Source: Arachis hypogaea
Taxonomy: Eukaryota; Streptophyta; Magnoliopsida; Fabales; Fabaceae
Direction: 5' to 3'
NCBI RefSeq assembly: GCF_003086295.3
Contig: NC_092051.1
Coordinates: 21,881,940-21,945,939, forward strand
DNA length: 64,000 nt
In this document: in pieces, positions 22,183 to 34,450 of the stretch
Layout of the letters: every line of letters starts with the position of its first letter
Position numbering within the stretch: position 1 is the stretch's first letter
Translations under genes and position numbers: made by a program
Notes under the pieces: generated by a model
Told to the model about the DNA's origin: nothing
Seen by the model: only the letters and a program-made list of their open reading frames with translations
Database searches by the model: none

Positions 22183-23080
22183 TGAGCGACTAATTCCTCT
22201 GCCAAAGGGTTAGGAGCTCTGTTTATGATTCTATGAATCATTAATCTAAGTTTTCTTCTGTTTTAAAGTATTGCATTGATCTGTTTTATGATTGAGTGTT
22301 TCGTTCTTCATCCCTAAAAGATCAGTAATGTCGACAAGCATGCTAATCCCGTTTTGAATTTGTTTATTGCTTCGATAGAACTAATATCCAAATTATGCTT
22401 GAAAATTCTTTCACATGACTTTTTGAATTGACTAGACATAATGGTTTTTAAAGTGTGCGACACAATACATAATTTTTTATCACCCTAGTTTTTTTGAATA
22501 CGTGAGATATAATTCGGCTTAGAACAACTTTTGAAAATTGTGTTTTCTCATAAGATTTAATCGGACAGGACTAGCTTGGATACGTGACATATAATCTGAC
22601 TTAAGGACTATTTTTGAATCTTATGAGGAACTGAATTGGATTTTGCACTTAACCTCTTCTATTAATTGATTGACCAAGACATTGGCAGTTGGTTAATTGA
22701 AGAGAAACTGAGAAGTCAAGACATTGAAAATTGGTTAATTAAAATTCATCATAAAAAGATCTCTGCATGCTTTAGAATAGGAAAACAAAGTTTGATTTTT
22801 CTAAGGACTTAAACATTTCCAAAACTCTTGACTTCTCCATTATATATTCTCTTTCAATCAACTACATGTTCACTGCCCTCAAGCAATCCAACATTCAAGC
22901 CTTTCAAGTTTTTAACAAGTTTCAACATTCATCAATCCAGGTTTCATTGATCTAATTAGTTATTTAACTCGATATTTGTGTGCTCAATCCTAAACCCTCG
23001 TGGGAATGATATCCACTCACCATGGTATTATTTGAACGATCTGGTGCATTTGTCGGTATCCGTGAGTTTTAATTTTTGCT

Positions 23081-24695
23081 TATCGCGGATAGGGGCATAT
23101 TTTTGTCCTATCCGGTCTTGTCCCGCCCTCCTTTGACCTCTCTACTATCCGCCCAATCTCTATCTGTGAGTAGTAGACTATTCTACCCTAACCTGCCTCT
23201 GTGGGTACTCGCTTTTACCCTATCCATCTTTATAACAATTAAATAACACTTTAAAATTTATATATCTATATTAATTTAATATAAAAATTTAAACTTCATA
23301 CATAAATTAAAATACAAACATAAATTTTATACGATGTCAAATAACATAAAATTATATAAATGTTCTAAAACTCTAATGTTTTAATTTTTTAAAACATTTT
23401 TAAAATATTCGAAATATTGCTAATCTTAGTTAGAAGTTTCCATTTATCTTCCATCGATTCAAGTTTAGTCCTTCAATAATTTGTAAGACACCTATTCAAT
23501 AAAGATGTTAAAAATATCTTCTTATGAAAAATTTTATGTTAAAAATGTGTTTTATTTATTTAGTCAAACTTTAAAAAAAGATAACACTTTTATAGCAAAT
23601 TAAATTAAACTCTATAATTTATCATCTAATAATAAAAAAAATATATCTTTACATAAAGACAATGTAAAATTTTTATGATAGTATCCACCAACTTCTAATG
23701 TCCCACCAAAAATTTATCCACAGCAAGCATTAGCATCTAACCGTCCAATAGATTAATAGAATCTTTTTTGGACCACAAATCCAATGAGAAAAATAGCAAT
23801 AGAGAAAATAAATACTAAATAACAAAATAAAAGCCACAGCCGATTAGAAATCCAAAAATCACAATATATGAAATTGCATCTCAACTATATGCTATCACTA
23901 GATCATTCGCCTGTATATTACAATATTCACAAAAATAAAAAGAAAATAGCGTTTTACAGATGATAGAATATTTAGAGAATTTTCTATGTGCCTCTATTAA
24001 AATTCAATGATCACTCGTTATCGTAAACAGAATAATCGCTGCTTAAAAAAAACTCGAATCAGTTGATTGACCAGGTTTGCACAAATTGAGCCTTGATAGA
24101 AGTTGAATATGCTACTGACACCAATCAAGCAAAGATAGCAAGCAGCAGCTGCATAACATTATATATAGCTCATAATGGCTATAGTTCTTACTCTGGAACA
24201 GCCGCATTTAGAACCCAAACGAGGACAATGCACACTTCATTGCAACATCACCAAAGACCCATTACACTTGCACATATATACCAAGCAAAATCACAAAAAC
24301 CCTAATTCTCAATCAAGCAATTAGAATCCAAATGAGGACATGCACATTTCATTTCAACTTCAAGCAATTGATATATTTATTATAAAATAATTTTAAAATC
24401 AAATATAAAAAATATCAGTACATAATGTGAACAAAAATTAGTAAAATACATATTAGACCCACTACGTATATAAATAAAATTATAGCACAAATTCACAACC
24501 AAACGCATATTAAGTTATTCATAATGAGAGAGAAAGAGAATTTATCTGCGGACAAAGAGATAAAGGAAAAAGGCAGCGACACGTTCAAAGGAAAGGAGTG
24601 CTAATTACAGACTCACACGAAGCTGCAACGGCGACATCCGAACTCACAGCGACGGTGACTAAGTAATGAGTCTGTGAAAAAAAAAAGAGAAAACT

Positions 24696-24738
<43 letters not shown>

Positions 24739-25468
24739 CCACAACGGACTCAACTGTGAAGGTAGACAGCAATAGGCTCAACAAGGACGACGACGGAAGT
24801 TGTGACAGTAACGGAAACTGGGATGTTTTATATGAAAAAACTGAGAAGAAGAAGACTTGAGAGTGAGGTTTTGAATCACTGAATCTGTATTCTCTGATGT
24901 AAGAGAGGCAAATCTTATCCCTAAAATGTGTTTATATATATATACACTTCTGAGCGGATACACCCTAAACCCGACTTTGCCTCCGTTCCAGTCGAACACT
25001 GTCATGAACAAAATTCATCCCGTCTCGAGTTGGGTTATTACCCGTCTCCGGTCGAATAAGGGTGGATCAGGTACCCGCAAGTTCGAATACTCCTACCAAT
25101 CTTATGTATTATGAAAAATTTTAGTAAAAATTCACTGATTGGTTGTTCTGATAGACTTCTTACTAATGTTATCTTTAGAAGGAAGTGATTCTTGTTTAAA
25201 AGCGTGGTTAAAGTAAAATTCTTTGTAAAATTGATAGTTTAAAAATTTTTTTACTCGTCAAAACCATTCGGAAGTGAATTACACTAAATATGGGGATTTA
25301 ATTACCAAAATCGTAGAGGTCCTCTAATAGAATTGGATTGCTCAAATTATTTTGATCCAACGGATAAGTAATGTTGCCACTATTTGATGACCAAAAAGAC
25401 AATTTACTATCGTTAGAGTTTTGTTGTGTGAGTCTAATCATGATCTGAATTAGATATTATTATTAGAC
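23081..25468. other. Unresolved repeat-like and intergenic DNA
   Basis: The left edge (GCGGATAGGGGCATATTTTTG) and the right edge (about 24950-25090, ACCCGTCTCCGGTCG) carry GC-rich words of the 'CCCGCxGGGTA' style seen at ends of degraded hAT-type repeats, but I could not match the two ends to each other. No ORF or exon is recognisable in between. Confidence 0.4.
24701..24735. repeat. (AG)n microsatellite
   Basis: An uninterrupted AG dinucleotide run of 35 bp, likely polymorphic in length. Confidence 0.97.
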
Positions 25469-25478
25469 AGAATTTATT

Positions 25479-25923
25479 GAGATAAGCCTCAATGTAGTCC
25501 CTGAAGTTGCACTCGAGCCTCATAGTAGTCCCTGAACTTAAAAGTTCCTCAGAGTCATCCCCGAACTTACACTCCGGGACTCAAAGTGGTCCTTCCGGCA
25601 ATTTCAGCATACGTGGCACAACCGGAAAGCTTAGCTGGCAGCGTTGGTGACACGTGGGACTCACAACGGCTAGCTGATATGGCAGAGTAAACTCTTCCGA
25701 CTCAATTTGGTCCCTCAGGTGAAGTTAAAACCCTAATCCCCTTTTTTGAAGGCCACATTGTTCACTCTGCTATCTCCTCATCGGTGCTGTGTTCTTCTGT
25801 TCTCCCTCTCTAAAATCCGAAGGTTATGGCTAGCACGAGCAATGCAGCTGGGAGCTGAACAACCCACAATCGTTTGGAAGCATCATGAGGAGAATGAACA
25901 GAAACAAAGAAGCTCATTTGCCA
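25479..25923 (+). repeat. MULE1 left TIR
   Basis: This matches the reverse complement of 28934-29378 along its full 445 bp, with roughly 20 differences. It includes the ATG and first 20 or so codons of the GRF gene (MASTSNAAGS), so the coding start lies inside the terminal repeat. Confidence 0.9.
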
Positions 25924-26363
25924 GAATGGTGTGCCTGCGGGTCGAGACCGGTACTGCGGTAGTCAGGGACGGATTCTAATCTAGGGAGACCGTTCCTGGG
26001 TTGCCCGAACTACAATATAAGTATTATTGTTGTTGATTGCTGTATTTATGGATATAAATTTTGCTGATTGAATTTTCTTTGATGTGCAGACTGTGGGTAA
26101 GAAATGGTGTGGATTGTTTATGTGGGTTGATAAAGTTTTGGAAGATGCCATGCCATGTGATGATAGAACAAGACATTCAGTTGATGATGAAGAATGAAAG
26201 ATGAAGATGGCTTGGAAAAATTTGGTAAATTAGAAGCTGAAATTAGGGTTTTAAAAATGGGAGAATTTTGATGTTTGTGTTCATGCTGCTGATTGTAATT
26301 GGTGTTCTTGTATTAAAGCTGGATAGACAGCAGAGTCAACTGTATCTAGCAAAAAACAAATGA
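25826..26363 (+). pseudogene. GRF-zinc-finger membrane-protein gene remnant of MULE1
   Basis: The start codon at 25826 lies in the TIR. Exon 1 has WCACGSRPV (25927-25953), GTDSN and GRPFLGCPNYN. A GT-AG intron follows whose donor appears mutated (ATAAGT near 26016) and whose acceptor is at 26087-26089. Exon 2 has KKWCGLFMWVDKVL, then a short coiled-coil-like region, and ends in a hydrophobic segment (LMFVFMLLIVIGVLVLKLDR) before a TGA near 26363. The pattern of Cys pairs around a G-R-x-F core fits the zf-GRF family. One missing base after GS, a stop at CGG-TAG and the donor change disable it. The same architecture survives intact in MULE2. Confidence 0.78.
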
Positions 26364-26797
26364 CATGCATGTTATATGCATTCCTTGTTCATGTACTTGT
26401 TCCTATCCTTTTGTTTGAAAGAAATGAAAATTAAAGTGTTTGATTATATGCATACTTTTGTTCCTGGACTTCTTTTCAATGAAATAGAAATGGACAGGAT
26501 TTGAACTACTCTTAAGTTTGTAACAGAGGATAAGATATAAACAAAAGGTTGAGAAAACTCAATTCAATAAAGTCATAATTCATAATTCATATTGGTAATG
26601 TTTGACTCAAAAAAGACATAATATAGAGCCAAAACACTAAGTATATCAAAGTTGTTGACATATTGACCTGATAAAATTCAAATTCTAAAATCCCCAACAC
26701 TGGGACAATGTTTTAGGCATTGTAAACAACATCAGCAAAATAGATATATATAAAAAAAAAAACAGCCTGTTTTTCCTAAACATAATCATCCTAATCT

Positions 26798-27116
26798 TCA
26801 TTTTTTGTGTCTGGGTGCCTTGAATCCAGGGTTGGACACAAACTTCATGAAATTTGCAAGCCTTGTAGCAATTTCCTGTGTTGCACCTTGCATAGGGCCA
26901 CTTGTTCAAATACTCCCAGGCTTCCTTATTAACCCTTTCAATCTTTTTGATGATATCAAGGAAGCCATCTTGGCTAGTACACCTTGCACAATCCCAAAGT
27001 AGCCCTCTAAGCTGGAGATCTTTCCATTACTTATTGAAGTTCTTCCACAGATGCCAAACACAGAATCTGTGATGGACATTTGGAAAAACCTCCTTAACTG
27101 CATTTATAAGGCCCTG
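26798..27116 (-). pseudogene. MULE1 transposase remnant (CxxH region joined to C-terminal tail)
   Basis: The minus strand reads GLINAVKEVFPNVHHRFCVW, then HLWKNFNK, one stop, WKDLQLRGLLWDCARCTSQD and VNKEAWEYLNKWP. After a frameshift it gives RLANFMKFVSNPGFKAP and a stop. The first part matches the MULE transposase region after the second catalytic Asp; the last part matches the common MULE C-terminal tail. The segment in between, including the SWIM finger, is deleted. It is not functional. Confidence 0.82.
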
Positions 27117-27176
27117 TTTCAGATACCAAAGAAGGGGTCAGATAGTTGTTTTCGGGCAGCAAAACTGTCCCTACAG

Positions 27177-27275
27177 TTATATAAGTGACATCAAAATAGT
27201 CCCTAGACTTGTTCAAGTGACATCAAACTAGTCCCTAGACTTATGTAAGTGACATCAAACTAGTCCCTACACAGC
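27177..27275. repeat. Three tandem copies of a 32-bp unit inside MULE1
   Basis: The unit AAGTGACATCAAACTAGTCC occurs three times with a period of about 32 bp. A second pair of repeats (CATATAATCAATCCAGGATT) follows at 27340-27440. Confidence 0.75.
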
Positions 27276-27279
27276 ACTG

Positions 27280-28933
27280 TTACAGAACATTATGCAGAAC
27301 GGGATAAATGAGTAACAATAGATTGACAGAATATTATGCAGCATATAATCAGTCCAGGATTAATTCTGCATATATAGACAGCAGCCCAGTGTATTAACAT
27401 CATATAATCAATCCAGGATTAATTCAGCATATATAATCAGCAATATGTGCCTTAAATTAAACTGGCAAATAAATCACAATGACAGACACCAAACTTCACT
27501 CTCCGTGTAGTTTCCCACAAAACTCAAGACCAAGACCCTTTTTTTTTTCTTTTGCAACTGAGGGAAATATATATATACAACTACAACTTACTACCAACAA
27601 AAAAAGGCACACAGAAATAAAGAAAATCTGTCAAATTTGGAGCTAAAGTAATCACTAACTAGAGAGGTTAAAAAATAATAAAATAATATACAACATTGAA
27701 GGTGGAGATGAAACAAGAAAAACCATCTAGAAATAGTAATGGTAAATAGTAGTTAATGAAAGCTCATTAAATGGCATCTGTTATCTTTTTCATATCATAG
27801 CATTTATTCAGTCCTAATCTTCTTCTACCATTTTCATCATCAGTCTCACTCTCTTCTTTTCATTACTTGACAGTTGGCAACAAAAGAACCACTCCCTTGC
27901 TTTTCTACTTCTCCTTCTCCCTCTAATATTTCACTGTGCTATATTATCACTATATTCAAATTAACAATATAAGTTAAGTCTTCTATTATTTTGTGGTTTT
28001 TTTTTTCAAAATTTTTATTAGAAAAGGTTATTGTGGACCGGGGTATTGAATAGAGTGCCTAACTTTGTTAGTTGTTAACTGTTAAATTATATGATATTTC
28101 ACCTTTATTTTGATCATGTTGCTAATGATTTGTGTCATGTGAACATAAGAAAGTGTGAAATCAAGAACATTATTTTGGTGTAACTAAGGATAGCAGTTCT
28201 CTAGACACTAACTTCAATCTTGGTGGATCAAACCATTCAAATTTACATACCCTTTCCCACAACTAATCCACTAGTCCAGACCAAATTCATCAAACAATTT
28301 GACTATTCCAATAGCTAAGTTAACTTCATTAGCAATTGCAAAACTTATTACTTTATATTACTCTAACTTATGTATGCAAGAATCCTTTATGATCATACAC
28401 TCAAATTAACTAAACAGCATTACATATTACATTCAGTTTAACTAAACCAACCCAATACAAAGAAAGGCAATTAGGTAAATCAGTCAAATTCAGAATCCAT
28501 TATCAGAGTTACAAAAAATTTCAACTCCCAAAAGATCTTTACTTCTACTGTGATCATGCAAACTCTGTTTAACAAATTCATTGATCAGAGTCATTGTCCT
28601 GAAACACATTAACATTTTGGAAACTCCTCCACTAAGAGCAGTAAATCCTAACACATAAAGAACACGTTTTCATATCATCAAAACACAAGAAATACTCCTA
28701 CTCTATAATTTTCTTGGCCAAACCACTACGAAAGCCAGTAGTGATCAAACCCTAGCACAGAGAACAGAACAGAGGCGTTCATACCCACCAATTACAATCG
28801 AAAAAAATGGCCTGAACTTTTGTGAATATTAGATTAACAACAATATCAAAAAACAGAGGAACCACATTTTTTTTTCATTTTTGGCTTACCTCTTTCAGAG
28901 AAACCAGGCTTTCCATGATTTTTTTTTCATTTT
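27280..28933. other. MULE1 interior without recognisable genes
   Basis: AT-rich sequence with no homologous protein segment seen. It would correspond to the deleted 5' part of the transposase gene, replaced or decayed. Confidence 0.5.
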
Positions 28934-29378
28934 TGGCAAACGAGCTTCTCTATTTCTGTTCATTCTCCTCATGATGCTTCCAAACGATCTGGATTGTTCG
29001 AGCTCCCAGCTGCATTGCTCGTGCTAGCCATAACCTTCGGGCTTCAGAGAGGGAGAACAGAAGAACACAGCTCCGATGAGGAGACAGCAGAGTGAACAAT
29101 GTGGCCTTCAAAAAAGGGGATTAGGGTTTTAACTTCACCTGAGGGACCAAATTGAGTCGGAAGAGTTTACTCTGCCACATCAGCTAGCCGTTGTGAGTCC
29201 CACGTGTCACCAACACTGCCAGCTAAGCTTTCCGGTTGCGCCACGTGTGCTGAAATTGCCGGAAGGACCACTTTGAGTCCCGGAGTGCAAGTTCGGAGAT
29301 GACTCTGAGGAACTTTTAAGTTCAGGGACTACTATGAGGCTCGAGTGCAACTTCAGGGACTACATTGAGACTTATCTC
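28934..29378 (-). repeat. MULE1 right TIR
   Basis: Inverted partner of 25479-25923. On the minus strand it also contains the ATG and N-terminal codons of the GRF gene (MASTSNAAGSSNNPDRLEAS), here followed by a stop. Confidence 0.9.
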
Positions 29379-29388
29379 AGAATTTATT

Positions 29389-32300
29389 AGGTTCTGTTTA
29401 GTGTTGTTCTCATATCCTATTATATTTTTCTTTTTCCTTTTTGTTAATTGTCAATCAAAAAATTTTTGAATTTGTAATATTTGTGAATAACTTATAATTT
29501 TAATTTCAAGGATTTGTAAATATTTTAAAAAAATTATAACTATTAAAAAATAGAAATAAAACAGATCTACACTATACTACAAAGATTATTCTCACAAATT
29601 ACTCCGTCTATTTTAAAATAATTTAATAGAAAAGGTACATAATAAGAAAATAAAAAATGAAGATGTTTAAAATTCTACAGCTAGACAAAATTATTCTTAA
29701 ATGAAATCATATAGAATTAATGATTATTTTACTATTAAAATTAAACTAAAAGTAGTATCGTTAGAAAACTAGTACATTAATTCATCATTTCATTTACTAA
29801 ATGTATAAAATAATAAAAAGTTTGGTATTAATTTAGATGGTAAATATAATAAACTCAAACTAAAACATCTTGAATTTAACTCTTAAAATTAACAAAATAT
29901 TTTTTATAAATGGTATGTAATAAAGAATATATTTTTTAAAAAATTTGTGTACCAATTATTTTCCAATTTTTCATTATATATGGATGAATAATAAATAATA
30001 GATATCATTTTAATATTAAAAATAAATAAATATTTAAAAGAAAATGATAATACCAGGTCACATATAATTTTTTTGTATAAATTTATAAAAAATAATAATA
30101 TTGCAAAATTGAAATATCAGTATCCTTTCCTATTTTAAAACATTAAAAAGAATTAGATAATTATTTAAAAATTAAACATCCTTTCAATTTTATAAATAAA
30201 TAATAATGTACATTATAATTAATTTTTTCTTAAAGATAATTTTTTTTAAATTAATTACAAATTAGAGACTTAAATTTGAATGAAAATAGAAAACTGAAGA
30301 TCATATTTTGGGTAAAAATAAAAAATTGAGGAATGGTGTTGAGTGGAGATAAAAATTTGAGGGTCGATTTTGGATAAAAAAATAAAAAAAATTTAAAAAT
30401 TTAAATTAAAAGATCCAATTTATTTGTTCAAAAAAATTTTCAGTATTAGAATATAAATCTAATGCTCAGATCTATAATTTAAAGAAAAAAAACAAAAACT
30501 ACAAATTTAATTCTCAAATCTTTAAATTTGTAGTATTCATATAAAATAAAATATACTAAATTTTTGCATTATTAAAAAATACTATTTATACTATAATACA
30601 AAAAGATAAATTTTATAATATTTTTTTATTATATACTTAAATTGTCTAATTTATTTTTATAAATAAAAAATAAAATATTTAAAATTTATTAAACATTATT
30701 TATTTATCTTATTTAATAAGTTAAACACAATATGTACAAAAAATGAAAAGCCAAGAAATGCTCGTACTATAAGCACGACGCGTGGAAAGAAATGTAGAGA
30801 GTTGTGATAGCATAAGCATTACGTCTGAATTGATGTCATGCTTAGCAACGACATCATTTGCAGAATCCGCCCGTACACTTCGCATCCTTCTAGATAAGAT
30901 AACATCAAATGCCTCCCGCCCCACCCTCACCCTCAAATTTAATTCTATTCCATATTTGTATTCCACTGTTTTTTTTTTTTATATTTTGTTTAATTCGTTT
31001 AATCTATGTCACTTTTAAATTTAGTATCATTATAAATAAATATAATTTGTGTATATATAAATTAGGTTAGTTATGACTTTTTATTTTTCTTTCTATTGCT
31101 TTTCAGCTCAATCCTTCTAGCTAGTCCTCTTACCCAACATTTCCATACACACGCATTTCTGATTTTTTTTTTTATTCCAATTATATATCCTATCCTATCA
31201 ACCATTAAAAGAGTCACATCAATAAAGGAAAGAAAAAAAAAATTAGAAAAGTATGTCAAATAATTAAATACACATTTCAATAATGAATCAGAATAGAAAA
31301 GTCCTTCACTGAAATTCAAGCACTATCTCGCACCAAAAGCATCCTATCATGGGTATCACTAGATTAATTATTATATGTTTATATATTATTTAATTTATTT
31401 TTAATATTTATATAAATAATTTAATAATTAAATTTTTATATATCTAATATAATTGATATATTAATATTATTTACTTCAAATATTTGTCAAAAATATAAAA
31501 TATCGAAAAATAATAAAACCTATTTTGATAATATCATAAATGTATATAGACAAAATTATTTTATTGACAATTAAATTTACAATAATATTAAAAATTAACA
31601 AATATGTTGTGATTTCAAAACTTTTAAAATTATAATACAACTAGATCTTTTAATATAAAAAGTAAAAAATGAAACAAAATAAGAAAGTAGTTAAGATTAA
31701 ATGCATCTTTAATTTATTGATAGCAGAATATTTAACGATAACGTTAAAAAAATAAAAAAATCAAAATTTATTATATTAATTATTAGCAATTAATAAATAC
31801 TAAATAAAATAAATTTTAACTATTTTAATTAATTTTTTTGTTATCAAATATTTTAAATATTTAATTGTTCTTAGTGACACATAATACAATACACTATTTA
31901 ATTTTTCAATTTGCGTGTAAAATAACTTTTTATTGATTATTATATTGTTGTACTTATTCTCTTCCCTTTATTTAATTTAGTCAAATGAATACATTTTAAG
32001 AAGGAATGATTAATTTAATTTTTTTACCCAATTAGTATGAATTTTTTTATACATATAATTAATTATATAATGTAACAAGAACAAAAATAACTTATTTTTA
32101 AAATTTATTATTTAAAAAATATTTAAATACATAAGCTTAACAAAAATATTTAAAAACTAATAAAAATATTTAAATTATTTTATAATTTTAATTATTAAAA
32201 TAATTAGATAATATTAAATATAATAATTGTATAATCATAAATAATATATACAAAAAATTATAAGTATTAAATTAAATAAAAATAATTTTAAATTATTATA

Positions 32301-32590
32301 TTTTTAATATTACAGTATACTTAATTAGACGATCGTCTAAATTTTTTTATTTTATTAATATATTAAAATTAAACTCTTAATTTATCACAAGAGAGTAATG
32401 GTGGAGGGTTGGAATGTGTTAAAAGAAAAGGATAAATGGTATGTTTAGGTAAACCCAACATAATTTAAACAAAATGTGAGGTGATTAATAAAGAGCATGA
32501 TTTGAGGTTTATCGAATCCGGAAAAAAATCAAGAATGATAATAATAACATTATTGTGTATGAAAATAGAATATATCATAACAATAACATA
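29389..32590. other. AT-rich intergenic DNA upstream of the UGT gene
   Basis: Very AT-rich with no convincing gene. A more GC-balanced patch at 30770-30950 has overlapping small frames on both strands with no recognisable motif. A small MITE at 31737-31845 is listed separately. Confidence 0.55.
31737..31845. mobile_element. Small foldback MITE
   Basis: The ends GATAACGTTAAAAAAATAAA and its rough complement AATTAATTTTTTTGTTATC form an inverted repeat over an AT-only centre. AATATTT flanks both sides nearby. A related copy lies at 34451-34562. Confidence 0.55.
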
Positions 32591-32624
32591 ACTACTGTCT
32601 ACTGATCTGATTCTACTTCTCTTC

Positions 32625-32632
32625 TATATAAA
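32625..32632 (+). promoter_or_regulatory. TATA box of the UGT gene
   Basis: TATATAAA lies 61 bp before the ATG. A CTTT repeat (about 32639-32660) follows, as is common at plant transcription starts, and leaves a short 5' UTR of about 30 bases. Confidence 0.65.
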
Positions 32633-32685
32633 TCCCTGCCTTTCTTTCTTTCTTTCTTCATCCTCACAACAAAATACAAACTCTC

Positions 32686-34173
32686 ATGGCCATGGAGCAA
32701 CCCAAAGCAGCAACAACTCCGCCGCAACCACTGGTGGTCATGATGCCAACACAAGGCATGGGTCACCTCATCCCAATGATAGAGTTCGCCAAGCGCCTCG
32801 TGCGCCACCGCGACAACCTCCGTGTTAAGTTCATAATCCCCACCGACAGCGAACCCACCAAGGCCCAAAACGCCGTCCTCCGATCGCTCCCCTCCGCCAT
32901 TTCCCACACCTTCCTCCCACCCGTTTCGCTCTCCGACTACCCCTTCGAAACCACCAAAATTGAAACCATCATGGCTCTCACCGTCCTCCGCTCCTTTCCT
33001 TCCCTTCGCTCCGCCCTCCACGACCTCATCACCTCCAACTCCTCCCTCGTCGTTTCCGCCTTTGTCGTCGACCTCTTCGGCACCGACGCCTTCGACGTCG
33101 CCGCAGAATTCAACATTCCCCGCTACATCTTCTACCCTTCAACCGCCACGTGTCTCTCCTTCTTCCTCAACCTCCCAAAATTCGATCAGAGCGTCCAGTG
33201 CGAGTTCAGAGAACTGGCCGAACCCATCAAGATCCCCGGCTGCGTCCCCATTCACGGCAGGGACCTGCTGGACCCGGTTCAGGACCGCAGCAACGACGCA
33301 TACAAGTGGGTCCTACACATCGTCACGCGCTACAGAGAAGCCGACGGAATCATAGAAAACAGCTTCATGGAGCTCGAACCAGGTCCCGTCAAGGAGCTCT
33401 TAAAAGACGAACCGGGAAGGCCCCCGTTTTACCCTGTCGGACCACTGGTCAACCTTGAGTGCGGTCGAACCGGCGAGCAGGGGGAGGAGAATTCAGAGTG
33501 TCTTAAGTGGTTAGATGAGCAGCCAGCCGGGAGTGTCTTATTTGTCTCATTTGGCAGCGGTGGGACCCTCTCTAGTGCACAAATTGATGAGCTGGCACAT
33601 GGCTTGGAAATGAGTGAACAGAGATTCTTGTGGGTCGTTAGAAGCCCAAACGATAAAGTGGCCAACGGTTCTTATTTTAGTGCAGCCTCTCAAGCAGATC
33701 CTCTCGCTTTCTTGCCAAAAGGGTTCGTTGAGAGGACCAAAGGTAGGGGATTCGTGGTGCTATCATGGGCACCACAGCCCCAAATCTTAGCCCATGAGTC
33801 CACTGGTGGGTTCCTCTCTCACTGTGGGTGGAACTCTACCCTAGAGAGTGTAGTGAATGGGGTGCCATTTATTGCGTGGCCGCTCTTTGCGGAGCAGAAG
33901 ATGAATGCGGTGTTGCTTGCCGAGGAGGCTAAGGTGGCTCTGAGACCCAATGTCTCCGAGAATGGGTTGGTGGAGAGGGCGGAGATTGCGAGCGTGGTTA
34001 AATGCCTCATGGAAGGTGAGGAAGGGAAGAAGCTTCGATATCGGATGAAGGATTTGAAGGAAGGAGCTGAAAGAGCTCTTTCTGAAAATGGGTCTTCAAC
34101 GAATCATATTTCTTACCTTGCTCTTAAGTGGAGTAATTATTATAAAACAAAAACAACTGCTCTGCCAAATTAA
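32686..34173 (+). CDS. UGT72B: UDP-glycosyltransferase, UGT72B family (hydroquinone/phenolic glucosyltransferase-like)
   Basis: An intact, intronless 495-codon frame of typical plant UGT length. The N-terminal GMGHLIP carries the catalytic His27, and VVDLFGTDAF the partner Asp129. The 44-residue PSPG box spans 361-404, from WAPQPQILAH to FAEQ. It ends in Gln, which usually goes with UDP-glucose. The whole chain resembles UGT72B1/arbutin synthase closely. Family members glucosylate small phenolics (hydroquinone, chlorophenols, monolignols) in the cytosol. The exact acceptor is not predictable here. The start is the first ATG (MAMEQP); the second Met two codons later is equally good. No signal peptide or membrane segment is seen. 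The coding region is far more GC-rich than its flanks. It is the only intact host gene in the window. Confidence 0.95.
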   Translation: MAMEQPKAATTPPQPLVVMMPTQGMGHLIPMIEFAKRLVRHRDNLRVKFIIPTDSEPTKAQNAVLRSLPSAISHTFLPPVSLSDYPFETTKIETIMALTVLRSFPSLRSALHDLITSNSSLVVSAFVVDLFGTDAFDVAAEFNIPRYIFYPSTATCLSFFLNLPKFDQSVQCEFRELAEPIKIPGCVPIHGRDLLDPVQDRSNDAYKWVLHIVTRYREADGIIENSFMELEPGPVKELLKDEPGRPPFYPVGPLVNLECGRTGEQGEENSECLKWLDEQPAGSVLFVSFGSGGTLSSAQIDELAHGLEMSEQRFLWVVRSPNDKVANGSYFSAASQADPLAFLPKGFVERTKGRGFVVLSWAPQPQILAHESTGGFLSHCGWNSTLESVVNGVPFIAWPLFAEQKMNAVLLAEEAKVALRPNVSENGLVERAEIASVVKCLMEGEEGKKLRYRMKDLKEGAERALSENGSSTNHISYLALKWSNYYKTKTTALPN

Positions 34174-34305
34174 GTAACAATTATGTAGCTAAGCTGCCTT
34201 AATTATTATTTATTAGCTAAATTATCTCCATTTACACTCCATTTTCGTACTGTTTTTCTTCTTTGTAATATACTTCTCTAGTCCACCCGCCGGCCAATTA
34301 TAATT

Positions 34306-34311
34306 AATAAA
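34306..34311 (+). terminator. Polyadenylation signal of the UGT gene
   Basis: AATAAA lies 133 bp after the stop codon in an AT-rich 3' UTR. It is the best-placed canonical signal. Confidence 0.5.
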
Positions 34312-34450
34312 GCCGCTGTATTTAATTTGGGTATGGAATGACTTTCTTTATTTCCATCTTTTTACTATATAGTTTGAAAAAATGATATGAATGAACATTA
34401 AATAATTAAAGTAACAAATGGGGTAGTTAACTTTGTGTATATATTTATTC

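Larger units (their letters stand above)
20740..23080 (+). repeat. Degenerate LTR-like repeat (Ty3/gypsy type)
   Basis: The stretch contains a TATA-like CTAGGTATAAATAAG near 21600. It ends in a segment that resembles ends of plant Athila-type LTRs (CTCGTGGGAATGATATCC, then CTGGTGCATTTGTCGGT near 23040-23060). No second LTR, TSD or pol is visible, so it is a solo or broken LTR. Its limits are approximate. It hosts the motif array and the MITE listed separately. Confidence 0.5.
25479..29378. mobile_element. MULE1: Mutator-like element with 445-bp TIRs
   Basis: The 10-bp TSD is AGAATTTATT at 25469-25478 and 29379-29388. The TIRs begin GAGATAAG(C/T)CTCAATGTAG and are each 445 bp, about 95% alike by eye. 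A GRF-zinc-finger pseudogene reads inward from the left TIR, and a remnant of MULE transposase reads inward from the right, so the two are convergent. Most of the transposase is deleted. The element is 3900 bp and non-autonomous. Confidence 0.9.

Noticed and set aside
30721..31018. Overlapping short frames on both strands near 30780-30960
   Set aside because: No motif, homologous family or splice signal is seen. The patch is slightly GC-richer than its flanks but cannot be supported as a gene.
32599..33021. 140-codon frame antisense to the UGT gene start
   Set aside because: It is a shadow of the GC-rich, intact UGT coding frame, with Gly/Glu-rich composition and no family match.
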